64,000 nucleotides of DNA from Microvirga lenta. GTDB taxonomy: Bacteria; Pseudomonadota; Alphaproteobacteria; Rhizobiales; Beijerinckiaceae. A program made the position numbers and the translations under genes. Below, in pieces: positions 37,230 to 46,130 of this stretch (position 1 is its first letter; the number at the start of each line of letters is the position of its first letter). Under the pieces are notes generated by a model that did not search any database, was not told the origin of the DNA, and worked only from the letters and a program-made list of their open reading frames with translations. The stretch covers positions 1 through 64,000 of the forward strand of contig NZ_JAJBBR010000014.1 in the NCBI RefSeq assembly GCF_020532555.1. Direction: 5' to 3'.

Positions 37230-37412
37230 TCAGTGCGCCACCGAGCGCGTGTCGCGCAACCTGGCGATTTCGTCCTTGAGATGAAGTTTCCTGCGTTTGA
37301 GTTCCACCAGTCTCGTGTCGTCCATCGATGGATGGTTCAGCGCATCCTGAATTTCGCGCTCAAGCGCCCGATGCTTGCGCTCGAGCTCCACCAAGTGGTT
37401 CTGCAAGGCCAT
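37230..37412 (-). CDS. YdcH/DUF465 family protein (paralogue 1)
   Basis: 60 residues, MALQNHLVELERKHRALERE onward, with AGGAGG upstream. It is a short coiled coil with the DUF465 motif LVELKRRKLHLKDEIARLRD. Function unknown; members are often highly expressed small proteins. It is divergent from a second DUF465 gene 201 bases away. Confidence 0.85.
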   Translation of the reverse strand: MALQNHLVELERKHRALEREIQDALNHPSMDDTRLVELKRRKLHLKDEIARLRDTRSVAH

Positions 37413-37613
37413 GTCGGTCCCTCCTATTCGATCTTCCGACAGCGACATTGTGCCCTACAGAGTGTGGCGAGCGGAAGGCAGAGCCGACTAAATTCCATGC
37501 TGCAACGCAGTATCGAACGGCTGGGATTCACCTTGCTCTCGGCCATGCCTCAGAGCATAATTTCGCCATCTCGCCGGACCGCCGGGAGGCGGACAGGCAA
37601 TCTGGATTTCCCA

Positions 37614-37814
37614 ATGAACGATAAGCTCGAACTGGAAGCGGAATTGGCCCGCCTGAAGCAGGAGCACCGCGATCTGGACACCGCCATCGATGCCCTGGAG
37701 GGGATCATCGCCGGCGATCAGCTGCAGGTGCAGCGCCTCAAGAAGCGCAAGCTCGTCCTCAAGGACCAGATCAGCCGGCTGGAAGACCAGCTCACTCCCG
37801 ACATCATCGCCTGA
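37614..37814 (+). CDS. YdcH/DUF465 family protein (paralogue 2)
   Basis: 66 residues, MNDKLELEAELARLKQEHRD onward. It shares the LKKRKLVLKDQISRLEDQ block with the divergent neighbour. It is coiled-coil throughout and ends DIIA. No strong ribosome site is visible. It sits about 90 bases upstream of purE on the same strand. The paired divergent arrangement suggests duplication and inversion. Confidence 0.8.
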   Translation: MNDKLELEAELARLKQEHRDLDTAIDALEGIIAGDQLQVQRLKKRKLVLKDQISRLEDQLTPDIIA

Positions 37815-37907
37815 GAAAGACCGGCCTTCGAGGCGGCAACGGCCTTGCTTGGCCCTGCCGCCTTCGCTATGCCGCCTTGAGCGTATTTCTCGAGCCGGAG
37901 CCACACC

Positions 37908-38399
37908 ATGGCGGGAGCCCCCGTTGCCATCATCATGGGCAGCCAGTCCGACTGGGCCACCATGAGGCATGCCGCCGAGACCCTGGAGGCTCTGGGCATT
38001 CCCCACGACGCCCGCATCGTGTCGGCGCACCGGACCCCGGACCGGCTGGTGGCCTTCGCCAAGGGCGCGAAGGCCGAGGGCTTCCAGGTCATCATCGCGG
38101 GAGCCGGCGGCGCCGCCCACCTCCCGGGCATGACCGCCTCCATGACCCCCCTGCCCGTCTTCGGGGTGCCGGTCGAGTCGAAATCCCTCTCCGGCCAGGA
38201 CAGCCTGCTCTCCATCGTGCAGATGCCGGCCGGCATTCCCGTGGGCACCCTCGCCATCGGCCGGGCGGGCGCCGTGAACGCGGCCCTGCTCGCCGCCGCG
38301 GTTCTCGCCCTGCACGACGAGGCCCTCGCGCAGCGCCTCGACGCCTGGCGTACCCGCCAGACCGAGAGCGTGGCCGAGCGCCCCGCGGCGGAGGCCTGA
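37908..38399 (+). CDS. purE: N5-carboxyaminoimidazole ribonucleotide mutase PurE
   Basis: 163 residues. The class I PurE signature is present: [23 protein letters not shown], and [12 protein letters not shown]. It converts N5-CAIR to CAIR in purine synthesis. The purK start follows three bases after the stop, a standard purEK operon. The CAIR mutase (not AIR carboxylase) assignment follows from the presence of PurK. Confidence 0.95.
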   Translation: MAGAPVAIIMGSQSDWATMRHAAETLEALGIPHDARIVSAHRTPDRLVAFAKGAKAEGFQVIIAGAGGAAHLPGMTASMTPLPVFGVPVESKSLSGQDSLLSIVQMPAGIPVGTLAIGRAGAVNAALLAAAVLALHDEALAQRLDAWRTRQTESVAERPAAEA

Positions 38400-38402
38400 G
38401 CC

Positions 38403-39482
38403 ATGGTCCGTCCCGGCAGCACCCTCGGCATCCTCGGAGGCGGCCAGCTCGGCCGCATGATCGCCATGGCGGCGGCCCAGCTCGGGCTGCGCACCCATGT
38501 CTATTCCCCCGACGAGGACAGCCCCGCCTTCGACGTCTGCACCGAGCACACCATCGCCGCCTATGAGGACGAAACGGCCCTGATCCGCTTCGCCAAGGCC
38601 GTGGACGTGGTCACCTACGAATTCGAGAACGTGCCCGGCGCCACCGCCGCGATCCTCGGGGCCCATACCCCGATCGCCCCCAATGCCCGCTCCCTCGCGG
38701 TTTCCCAGGACCGCCTGGAGGAGAAGACGTTCATCGCCGGGCTCGGCATTCCGGTCGCCCCCTTTGCGGAGGTCTCCGGCGAGGCGCAGCTCGTCGACGC
38801 CCTGAAGACGATCGGCGCGCCCGCCGTGCTCAAGACCCGGCGCTTCGGCTATGACGGCAAGGGGCAGACCATGATCCGTCCGGAGACCGATCCCGCGGCC
38901 GCCTGGGCGGCGGTGGGGCGGGCGCCGTCCATCCTCGAGGGCTTCGTGCCGTTCGAGCGCGAGGTCTCGGTCGTCGCGGCCCGGACCGCCTCCGGCGAGT
39001 TCGCCGCCTACGACCTGTGCGCCAACGAGCACCGCCACCACATCCTCGACACGACCCGGGTCCCGGCCGGCGTCTCGGCGGCCACGGAGCAGCAGGCGGT
39101 CGACATCGCCCGGACCATCGCGGACGCCCTGGATTATGTCGGGGTCCTGGCCGTCGAGATGTTCCTCGTCACGGGCGACGGGGGCGAGCGCCTCGTGGTC
39201 AACGAGATCGCGCCCCGGGTGCACAATTCGGGACACTGGACCCTCGGCGGGGCCGTGACGTCGCAGTTCGAGCAGCATGTGCGGGCCGTCTGCGGCTGGC
39301 CCCTGGGCGAAACGACCCGGCTCGGGCGGGTCGAGATGCAGAACCTGATCGGCCGCGACGTGGAGGCCTGGGACCGTATCCTGGCGGAGCCGGGGGCCCA
39401 TCTCCATCTCTACGGCAAGGCGGAAGCCAGGGCCGGCCGCAAGATGGGCCACGTGACCCGTGTTTTTTCGGAAAAAGCCTGA
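38403..39482 (+). CDS. purK: N5-carboxyaminoimidazole ribonucleotide synthase PurK
   Basis: 359 residues. ATP-grasp enzyme with LGILGGGQLGRMIAMAA, TRRFGYDGKGQ, VPFEREVSVVAAR, and VNEIAPRVHNSGHWT. It makes N5-CAIR from AIR, ATP and bicarbonate, feeding PurE. The end of the gene overlaps no other; rpsU follows after 168 bases. Confidence 0.95.
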   Translation: MVRPGSTLGILGGGQLGRMIAMAAAQLGLRTHVYSPDEDSPAFDVCTEHTIAAYEDETALIRFAKAVDVVTYEFENVPGATAAILGAHTPIAPNARSLAVSQDRLEEKTFIAGLGIPVAPFAEVSGEAQLVDALKTIGAPAVLKTRRFGYDGKGQTMIRPETDPAAAWAAVGRAPSILEGFVPFEREVSVVAARTASGEFAAYDLCANEHRHHILDTTRVPAGVSAATEQQAVDIARTIADALDYVGVLAVEMFLVTGDGGERLVVNEIAPRVHNSGHWTLGGAVTSQFEQHVRAVCGWPLGETTRLGRVEMQNLIGRDVEAWDRILAEPGAHLHLYGKAEARAGRKMGHVTRVFSEKA

Positions 39483-39650
39483 AACCTTTTCCAACCTGAA
39501 CCGTTGACTTAGCCGACTGGCGCTTTTGTTCGGAAGACCCTGGACAGGCAAGGCTTCTTCTGATAATCCCGCCGGCCAGATAGAGGTGCGCGAGACGCGC
39601 CTCCTTTGTTTTTTGCAACAATCGAAACGGCTCAAACACGAGGAATTGGC

Positions 39651-39881
39651 GTGCAGGTTCTTGTCCGGGATAACAATGTCGATCAGGCGCTCCGCGCTCT
39701 CAAGAAGAAGATGCAGCGCGAGGGTATCTTCCGCGAGATGAAGCTCCGCGGGCACTACGAGAAGCCGTCTGAGAAGAAGGCCCGCGAGAAGGCGGAAGCC
39801 GTCCGCCGCGCCCGCAAGCTCATCCGCAAGCGGATGCAGCGCGAAGGCCTTCTGCCTTCGAAACCCCGTCCGACCCGCTAA
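39651..39881 (+). CDS. rpsU: Ribosomal protein bS21
   Basis: 76 residues from a GTG start with GAGGAA upstream. The protein reads [20 protein letters not shown] and continues with the very basic [13 protein letters not shown] tail typical of alphaproteobacterial bS21. bS21 binds near the anti-Shine-Dalgarno end of 16S rRNA and aids initiation. An in-frame upstream ATG (39606) is not needed. A terminator follows. Confidence 0.95.
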   Translation: MQVLVRDNNVDQALRALKKKMQREGIFREMKLRGHYEKPSEKKAREKAEAVRRARKLIRKRMQREGLLPSKPRPTR

Positions 39882-39921
39882 GCCCTGAGCTTAAAATAGT
39901 TTGGCCTATCGGTTGTGAATT

Positions 39922-39958
39922 CAGCGCCCGTCTGCGCAAGCGGGGCGCTGTTTTCGTT
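39922..39958 (+). terminator. Terminator after rpsU
   Basis: AGCGCCC...GGGCGCT, with an inner TGCGCA, followed by GTTTTCGTTT. The 7-bp stem and T-rich tail lie about 40 bases after the rpsU stop. Confidence 0.7.
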
Positions 39959-40044
39959 TGACGGCCGATCCCCGACCGCCTGTTTCATGGCTATTAAGGT
40001 TTTCTCGGCAGAGTAGCCTTTCCCCCTGAGAATTGGAGACGAAG

Positions 40045-40911
40045 GTGTTCGCCCCATCGATTCGCCGATTTGCCCCCCTGAGTCTGACCCTTGTCGCCCT
40101 CGGCCTCGCCGGCTGCGAGACCACGAGCCGCGGCGTCGCCCAGCGCATCGCCGTGGTGGAGGAGGACACCCAGGGCACGAGCAAAGTGAACATCGCCTCC
40201 CTGTCGAGCGTGATCGAACGCAACCCGAACGATCCGAGCGCCTACAACACCCGCGGCGCCGCCTATGCGCGCGTCGGGAACTACAGCAGCGCCATCGCCG
40301 ACTTCACCAAGGCGGTGCAGATCGACCCGAACTATGCCCCGGCCTACACCAACCGGGCGCTGGCCCTGCGCCAGACGAGCCGGAACGACCAGGCTCTGGC
40401 CGACTTCACCCGCGCCATCCAGGCCGATCCCAATTACGGCCCGGCCTATATCGGCCGCGGCAATCTCCTGCGGGTCCAGAACCAGTATCAGGAAGCCCTC
40501 AACGACCTGAGCGTGGCCATCCGCCTCCTGCCGGAATCCGCCGAGGCGCTCCATGCCCGCGGCCTGCTCTATCAGCGCCAGGGCCAGCACGCCCAGGCGA
40601 TCCTGGACTTCGACGCCACCATCGACCGCAACCCCTTCGTGGGCGCGCCCTACGCCGCGCGCGGCCAGAGCCTCGTGGCGACGGGCGAGTTCGACAAGGC
40701 GATCGAGGACTTCAACGCCGCCCTCAACGTGAATGCGCAGGATGCCGATTCCTGGGCCTGGCGCGGCGTCGCGTTCGAGCGCAAGGGCGACCGCCAGCAG
40801 GCCGTGGAGAGCTACCAGCGCGCGCTGGCCATCGACAACGCGAACGCCACGGCCCGCCAGGGTCAGTCGCGCCTCCAGGGCGGCGGCGGCGTCGCGGGCC
40901 TGTTCCGCTGA
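40045..40911 (+). CDS. TPR-repeat lipoprotein (NlpI-like)
   Basis: 288 residues from a GTG with GGAGACGAAG upstream. The lipobox LGLAGC puts the lipid Cys near residue 24. About six TPR repeats follow (AYNTRGAAYARVGNYSSAIADFTKAVQIDPN and relatives). In E. coli the TPR lipoprotein NlpI recruits peptidoglycan endopeptidases and proteases. A scaffold role at the outer membrane is the reasonable inference. The nucleotidyltransferase gene follows by 16 bases. Confidence 0.85.
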   Translation: MFAPSIRRFAPLSLTLVALGLAGCETTSRGVAQRIAVVEEDTQGTSKVNIASLSSVIERNPNDPSAYNTRGAAYARVGNYSSAIADFTKAVQIDPNYAPAYTNRALALRQTSRNDQALADFTRAIQADPNYGPAYIGRGNLLRVQNQYQEALNDLSVAIRLLPESAEALHARGLLYQRQGQHAQAILDFDATIDRNPFVGAPYAARGQSLVATGEFDKAIEDFNAALNVNAQDADSWAWRGVAFERKGDRQQAVESYQRALAIDNANATARQGQSRLQGGGGVAGLFR

Positions 40912-40927
40912 TCGCCTGAGAACATCC

Positions 40928-41503
40928 ATGAGAGGGCCCGCGGACATCGCGGACCTTCTCGCGGGCGAAGCCGGATTTCGGCATGCCCTCGGCCTCGTCG
41001 AGAGCCTCGCCCTCCCCGACGCCTGGATCGGCGCGGGGTTCGTCCGCAACGCCGTCTGGGACGCTCTGCACGGGCGCAGGCCCGATCTGGGGCGCCTCGA
41101 CGACATCGACGTGATCTTCTTCGATCCCGCCGATTTCGCCAGGGACCGCGACACGGCCCTGGAGCACCGCCTCCGCCGTCTCGATGCCGCGCCCGCCTGG
41201 TCGGTCAAGAACCAGGCCCGGATGCATCTGCGCAACGGCGACCGGCCCTATCGCGACACCCTCGACGCCATCGCCCATTGGCCCGAGACGGCCACCGTCG
41301 TGGCGGCGCGCCTCGTCGGCGGCCAGGTCGAGATCCTCGCTCCCTGGGGCGTGGACGACCTTCTCGACCTCGTCCTTCGCCCAACGCCTGCTTTCCGGCA
41401 CAAGATGGATGTCTATCGGAAGCGTCTGGCCGCCAAGGACTGGCTGTCCCGCTGGCCGAAGCTGACCGTCCTTCCCACTCGCAATGGTCCTTCGGACCCG
41501 TGA
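40928..41503 (+). CDS. Nucleotidyltransferase family protein (DUF925)
   Basis: 191 residues starting MRGPADIADLLAGEAGFRHA. The nucleotidyltransferase-like core reads AWIGAGFVRNAVWD and, with two acidic residues, DDIDVIFFDPAD. WSVKNQARMHLRNGDRPY is diagnostic of the DUF925/YP-type family. No member has a settled substrate to my knowledge. It is probably cotranscribed with the TPR lipoprotein and convergent with the next gene. Confidence 0.82.
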   Translation: MRGPADIADLLAGEAGFRHALGLVESLALPDAWIGAGFVRNAVWDALHGRRPDLGRLDDIDVIFFDPADFARDRDTALEHRLRRLDAAPAWSVKNQARMHLRNGDRPYRDTLDAIAHWPETATVVAARLVGGQVEILAPWGVDDLLDLVLRPTPAFRHKMDVYRKRLAAKDWLSRWPKLTVLPTRNGPSDP

Positions 41504-41530
41504 GCGTTACCCGGACAGGGCCTCCCAGGC

Positions 41531-42028
41531 CTATGGGAGTGCGGGCCGCCCTTGCGACAAGAGGCGCCTCATCTCAGGCGAGCAGGCATCTTTCGGAAGG
41601 CTCTTCGATGAAGAGCCAAGTTCTATGCCGTGCATCAGACCCAGAATAGCAAGTTGACGCTCATTGAGCCCAACCGAACGACGGAAATGGGACATCATGG
41701 GCAGGAAGAACTTTTCTCCGTAGTCGAGCCCACATTTTTCAGCCACAGCTGACAGGAAACCTGTTCGAACAGCCTCCCGCGCGTGACTCATGGCAACGGG
41801 AGGCGTTCTCATCTCCTGCTCTGTCGCGGGCTTACAAGGCTGGTCGTTTTCACAGCGCGCGCGTGAGATGAATCGAAGAGCCAGTTCCAGCAGTTCCTGG
41901 ACCCGCTCATCGGAGGGGAAGCGAGAGGCAGTCCTGGCCTGCAAGCCGGAGCTTGACGATCCGAAACCCAGCAGCACCGCCAGAGCGAGACACATGGAAA
42001 GACTCGCACGTCGATCGGCGATTGCCAT
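41531..42028 (-). CDS. Hypothetical secreted protein with conserved-looking cysteines
   Basis: 165 residues with TGGAG five bases before the ATG. A signal peptide (about 1-31) leads to a mature region with Cys in RARCENDQPC, EKCGLD and KDACSP, possibly two disulfides. Helical segments predominate (VQELLELALRFISRA, LNERQLAILGLMHGIELG). I do not recognise a family. The DNA is less GC-rich than its neighbours, hinting at later acquisition. Confidence 0.6.
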   Translation of the reverse strand: MAIADRRASLSMCLALAVLLGFGSSSSGLQARTASRFPSDERVQELLELALRFISRARCENDQPCKPATEQEMRTPPVAMSHAREAVRTGFLSAVAEKCGLDYGEKFFLPMMSHFRRSVGLNERQLAILGLMHGIELGSSSKSLPKDACSPEMRRLLSQGRPALP

Positions 42029-42117
42029 GCCAACTCCATTGAAGAAAAGCCACTTAATTGAAACTTTATTTCATTGACTGGAGGCAAGCAATACATCCCT
42101 GCGATTTCAGGGAGCCG

Positions 42118-42594
42118 TCAAAGATCCTTCACCATGATCGACACGTAGGGCTCGAAACCGAACGTCTCGTAGATGCGGCACGCGGGTTCGTTGGCGACGA
42201 GTGCGCCGATGAAGAGGCGCGTCATGCCCCCTTCCCGGGTCAGGCGCTCGGCCTCCTTCAGAAGCATTTGCCCGATGCCGCGCCCGCGCCATTCCTCGTG
42301 GACGATCAGGTCCGTGACCGTGCCGTGCCGGCGCACGCCGTCCACCACGTAAGCGGCGTCCTCGTCGCGGGAATAGCCCATGGCGCCGACCACCACGCCG
42401 CCCTCCTCCGCCAGGACGATGCGCCCCTCCCGCTTGGCGAGGCGCTGAAGCAGCTCGTCGTAATAGGCGACGGCGGCGGCGTAGTCCCGCCGCCGGTCGC
42501 TGACGAGGTCCGCCTCGAACAGGTTGAGGCGATGGATCAGCTCGATGACCGCGTCCTGGTCGGATGGCAGAGCGGTGCGCAATGTGACGGCCAT
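42118..42594 (-). CDS. GNAT-family N-acetyltransferase
   Basis: 158 residues starting MAVTLRTALPSDQDAVIELI; the longer in-frame start uses terminator sequence and is rejected. Acetyl-CoA-binding motif A reads DLIVHEEWRGRGIGQMLLKEAE, and motif B is GALVANEPACRIYETFGFE. The substrate is unknown. It is downstream of pntB on the same strand but beyond a terminator. Confidence 0.85.
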   Translation of the reverse strand: MAVTLRTALPSDQDAVIELIHRLNLFEADLVSDRRRDYAAAVAYYDELLQRLAKREGRIVLAEEGGVVVGAMGYSRDEDAAYVVDGVRRHGTVTDLIVHEEWRGRGIGQMLLKEAERLTREGGMTRLFIGALVANEPACRIYETFGFEPYVSIMVKDL

Positions 42595-42606
42595 GGGAAA
42601 CTCCAC

Positions 42607-42636
42607 GAAAAATAAGGCCGGTTCGAAACCGGCCTC
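42607..42636 (-). terminator. Terminator of the pnt operon
   Basis: On the minus strand GAGGCCGGTTTCGAACCGGCCTTATTTTTC: an AGGCCGGTT/AACCGGCCT stem with a T-rich tail, 34 bases after the pntB stop. Confidence 0.85.
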
Positions 42637-42669
42637 ACCCACCGAAGGAATGTGTGCTGCGTCGGCGGA

Positions 42670-44061
42670 TCAGAGGTTCTTCAGGATCTCGTCCACCATC
42701 TTCTTGGCGTCGCCGAAGAGCATCATGGTGTTGTCCTTGAAGAACAGCTCGTTCTCCACGCCCGCATAGCCCGAGCCCATGCCGCGCTTGATGAAGAGCA
42801 CGGTCTTGGCCCGCTCCACGTCGAGGATCGGCATCCCGTAGATCGGCGATTGGGGGTCGGTCTTCGCGGCCGGGTTGGTCACGTCGTTGGCGCCGATCAC
42901 GAAGGCCACGTCGGCCTGCGCGAACTCGCCGTTGATGTCCTCGAGCTCGAACACCTCGTCATAGGGCACGTTGGCTTCCGCGAGCAGCACGTTCATGTGG
43001 CCGGGCATGCGCCCCGCCACCGGGTGAATGGCGTATTTCACCTCGACGCCCTCGGCTTTAAGCTCGTCCGCCATTTCGCGCAGAGCGTGCTGCGCCTGCG
43101 CCACCGCCATGCCGTAGCCCGGCACGATAATGACCTTGGAGGCGTTCTTCATGATGAAGGCCGCGTCGTCCGCGGAGCCCTGCTTGACGGGCCGGGCCTC
43201 GACCGCGCCCGCGCCCGCGGTTTCGCCGCCGAACCCGCCGAGAATGACCGAGATGAAGGAGCGGTTCATGCCCTTGCACATGATGTAGGACAGGATCGCG
43301 CCCGAGGAGCCGACCAGCGCGCCGGTGATGATGAGCGCGAGATTGCCCAGGGTGAAGCCGATGCCGGCCGCCGCCCAGCCGGAATAGGAGTTGAGCATCG
43401 ACACCACGACCGGCATGTCGGCGCCGCCGATGGGGATGATGAGAGTCACGCCCAGCACGAAGGACACCAGCACGATGAGCCAGAATGCGGCGTGGCTCTC
43501 GGTGCTCATGAAGGTGGCGATCAGCACCAGAAGCAGGACGGCTAGGCCGATATTGAGCAGGTGACGCTGCGGCAGAATGATCGGCTTGCCGGACATGCGC
43601 CCATCGAGCTTCAGGAAGGCGATGACCGAGCCCGTGAAGGTGATGGCGCCGATGGCGGCGCCCAGCGACATCTCGAACAGCGAGCCGCCGTGGATCGTAC
43701 CGACCGTCCCGATGCCGAAGGCCTGCGGCGCATAGAGCGCGCCCGCCGCCACCAGGACCGCCGCGAGGCCGACCAGGGAGTGGAAGGCCGCGACCAGCTG
43801 GGGCATGGCCGTCATCGGCACCCGCTTGGCGACCACGGCGCCGATGCCGCCGCCGATGCCGAGGCCGAGGATCACCAGCAGCCAGCCGCCGAACCCGTCC
43901 GGCGGCTGCACGAACAGGGTCGTGAGGATCGCGATCCCCATGCCCACCATGCCGAAGAGGTTGCCCTGCCGGGACGTGGTGGGATGGGAAAGGCCCCTCA
44001 GGGCCAGGATGAAGAGGACGCCCGAGACGAGATAGAGGATCGAGGCAAGATTCGCCGACAT
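42670..44061 (-). CDS. pntB: NAD(P) transhydrogenase subunit beta
   Basis: 463 residues. About nine membrane helices (LASILYLVSGVLFILALRGL to about residue 260) are followed by the NADP-binding domain III, with IVPGYGMAVAQAQHAL, VKYAIHPVAGRMPGHMNVLL, and FVIGANDVTNPAAKTD. It forms the proton channel and NADP(H) site of the enzyme that makes NADPH from NADH using the proton gradient. It is the last gene of pntAA-pntAB-pntB, four bases after pntAB. Confidence 0.96.
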   Translation of the reverse strand: MSANLASILYLVSGVLFILALRGLSHPTTSRQGNLFGMVGMGIAILTTLFVQPPDGFGGWLLVILGLGIGGGIGAVVAKRVPMTAMPQLVAAFHSLVGLAAVLVAAGALYAPQAFGIGTVGTIHGGSLFEMSLGAAIGAITFTGSVIAFLKLDGRMSGKPIILPQRHLLNIGLAVLLLVLIATFMSTESHAAFWLIVLVSFVLGVTLIIPIGGADMPVVVSMLNSYSGWAAAGIGFTLGNLALIITGALVGSSGAILSYIMCKGMNRSFISVILGGFGGETAGAGAVEARPVKQGSADDAAFIMKNASKVIIVPGYGMAVAQAQHALREMADELKAEGVEVKYAIHPVAGRMPGHMNVLLAEANVPYDEVFELEDINGEFAQADVAFVIGANDVTNPAAKTDPQSPIYGMPILDVERAKTVLFIKRGMGSGYAGVENELFFKDNTMMLFGDAKKMVDEILKNL

Positions 44062-44065
44062 GGCC

Positions 44066-44506
44066 TCAACCCTTCTTCCGGTACATGGCGAGCATGCGCT
44101 GGGTCACCAGGAAGCCGCCGAAGATGTTGATCGAGGCGAGGATCAGGCCGATGAAGCCGAGCACCCGCGCCCAGATCGGCCCCTCGCCGAGGCCGGGCGC
44201 GACGCTGACGCCGACCGCCAGGAGCGCGCCGACCACGATGACCGAGGAAATCGCGTTGGTGACCGACATCAGCGGCGTGTGGAGCGCCGGCGTCACCTGC
44301 CAGACCACGTAGTAGCCCACGAAGATGGCGAGCACGAAGATGGCGAGGCGGAAGACCGTCGGGTCGACCGCGCCGTGGGTGACGGTGGCCGCCGCGACCG
44401 CCACCTGATCGGCGATGGCCTGGGCCACGTCGGCCGCGCGCTGGGCGGCTTCGGCCGCGGCGCGGGATTGTTCGACAGCCTGTTCGGGCGTGAGTACCGT
44501 TGCCAT
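44066..44506 (-). CDS. pntAB: NAD(P) transhydrogenase subunit alpha, part 2 (membrane)
   Basis: 146 residues. A helical Ala/Gln-rich N-terminus ([20 protein letters not shown]) precedes three to four membrane helices ([58 protein letters not shown]). The [11 protein letters not shown] motif is invariant in this subunit. This is the split three-gene form known from Rhodospirillum rubrum, rather than the two-gene E. coli form. Confidence 0.95.
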   Translation of the reverse strand: MATVLTPEQAVEQSRAAAEAAQRAADVAQAIADQVAVAAATVTHGAVDPTVFRLAIFVLAIFVGYYVVWQVTPALHTPLMSVTNAISSVIVVGALLAVGVSVAPGLGEGPIWARVLGFIGLILASINIFGGFLVTQRMLAMYRKKG

Positions 44507-44519
44507 GTTTTCCCCCTGG

Positions 44520-45656
44520 TCAGGCCGTCGGCTGGAAGGCCGTGTGGACGATCACGCCGTCGCGGGTGAGGCAGGTCGCCTTCACGAGCTCGTCGTCCCA
44601 CTTCACGGCGACGGTCTTGGCTTCCTTGTCGATCAGCGTCTCGACGAAAGCGTAGAGATTCTTCGCATAGAGGTTCGATGCGGTCGCCGCGAGACGCCCC
44701 GGCACGTTGAGGTGGCCGATGATCTTCACGCCGTTGTGCTCCACCACCTCGCCCGGCTTGGAGACCTCGCAATTGCCGCCGCGCTCCACCGCCAGATCGA
44801 CGATCACGGAGCCCGGCTTCATGGATTCCACCATCTCCCGGGTCAGCAGCCTGGGAGCCGGACGCCCCGGAATGAGCGCCGTGGTGACGACGATGTCCTG
44901 CTTGGCGATGTGGGAGGCGACGAGTTCCGCCTGCTTGGCGCGGTATTCCGCCGACATTTCCTTGGCGTAGCCGCCGGCGGTCTCGGCCTGCCTGAACTCC
45001 TCGTCCTCGACCGCGACGAACTTGGCGCCCAGGCTTTCCACCTGCTCCTTGGCGGCGGGACGGACATCGGTGGCGGTGACGATGCCCCCCAGGCGGCGGG
45101 CCGTGGCGATGGCCTGAAGGCCGGCGACGCCCGCGCCCATGACGAAGATGCGCGCGGCCGGCACGGTGCCGGCGGCCGTCATCATCATGGGAATGGCGCG
45201 GCCGTACTCCGCCGCGGCGTCGACGACCGCGCGGTAGCCCGCCAGATTGGCCTGGGACGACAGGACGTCCATCACCTGCGCCCGGGTGATGCGGGGCATC
45301 AGCTCCATGGAGAAGGCAGCCACCTTCGCCTCGGCGAGCGCCTTGAGGGCGGCCTCCTGGCCGTAGGGGTCCATGATGGCGATGAGGAGCGCGCCGGGCT
45401 TGAGGCCGGTGAGCTCGCTCTCGGCGGGGCGCCGCACCTTGAGGACGATGTCGGCGTCCTTCACGGCATCGGCGGCACTCCCGGCGACCGTGGCTCCGGC
45501 CGCTTCGAAATCGGCGTCGGAGAGGCCGGCCTGCAGGCCGGCTCCCGCCTGGACGACCACGTCGGCGCCCAGGCTCTTGTATTTCTTGACCGTTTCAGGC
45601 GTTGCGGCGACGCGTGTCTCCGCTCTATCGGTTTCGGAGAGAACGGCGATCCGCAT
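44520..45656 (-). CDS. pntAA: NAD(P) transhydrogenase subunit alpha, part 1 (NAD-binding)
   Basis: 378 residues. The alanine dehydrogenase/PntA N-terminus ([20 protein letters not shown]) and NAD-binding Rossmann motif ([20 protein letters not shown]) are clear. [20 protein letters not shown] is a mobile-loop-side signature. The soluble domain I binds NAD(H). It heads the pnt genes, 68 bases downstream of the cytochrome oxidase subunit IV gene on the same strand. Confidence 0.96.
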   Translation of the reverse strand: MRIAVLSETDRAETRVAATPETVKKYKSLGADVVVQAGAGLQAGLSDADFEAAGATVAGSAADAVKDADIVLKVRRPAESELTGLKPGALLIAIMDPYGQEAALKALAEAKVAAFSMELMPRITRAQVMDVLSSQANLAGYRAVVDAAAEYGRAIPMMMTAAGTVPAARIFVMGAGVAGLQAIATARRLGGIVTATDVRPAAKEQVESLGAKFVAVEDEEFRQAETAGGYAKEMSAEYRAKQAELVASHIAKQDIVVTTALIPGRPAPRLLTREMVESMKPGSVIVDLAVERGGNCEVSKPGEVVEHNGVKIIGHLNVPGRLAATASNLYAKNLYAFVETLIDKEAKTVAVKWDDELVKATCLTRDGVIVHTAFQPTA

Positions 45657-45724
45657 GCATAACCCCGCGTCGGTAGTTTAAGCGCCTTCAGGTCTTCCCA
45701 TTCTTAGCCGGGCCGCGAAGCTTA

Positions 45725-46018
45725 TCAATAGAGGATGAGCGCCAGGACGAGCAGGATGGCGACGCCCACCGGCGCGCGAACTCCGATCGAGGGCGAAAAG
45801 GCCCCGACGGCCCCGGCGACCAGCGAGAGGATGACGCCGAAGATGGCCGTGAGCCAGGCGTGCTTGATGCCGCCGACGGCCAGTGCCAGCACGTGGCAGA
45901 TGACGACGGCGGTTCCGATTTCGGCGAAGCGGACGAATCCGTTGTAGGTCGCCTCGTGAGCGCGAGAGTCCATATCCGGACTATAGCCCCCGTGTGGCGC
46001 GTGTTTTGTATCGGCCAT
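45725..46018 (-). CDS. aa3-type cytochrome c oxidase subunit IV
   Basis: 97 residues starting MADTKHAPHGGYSPDMDSRA. The bacterial subunit IV motif HEATYNGFVRFAEIGTAVVI identifies it, with further helices to the end. In Paracoccus this small subunit is a single-helix extra polypeptide of the aa3 oxidase and not essential. Here three hydrophobic segments are seen, longer than the Paracoccus form. It is not next to other cox genes. Confidence 0.82.
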   Translation of the reverse strand: MADTKHAPHGGYSPDMDSRAHEATYNGFVRFAEIGTAVVICHVLALAVGGIKHAWLTAIFGVILSLVAGAVGAFSPSIGVRAPVGVAILLVLALILY

Positions 46019-46130
46019 GATCAATGCCCTGTTCAGCATCAGTTCTTGAACGCTGCGTTTAACCCATGCGGTGAGCAGCCGCAATCTTTCGGATGGACTT
46101 GACGAGAACTTTGTGAAGCAAAGGCCAAGG

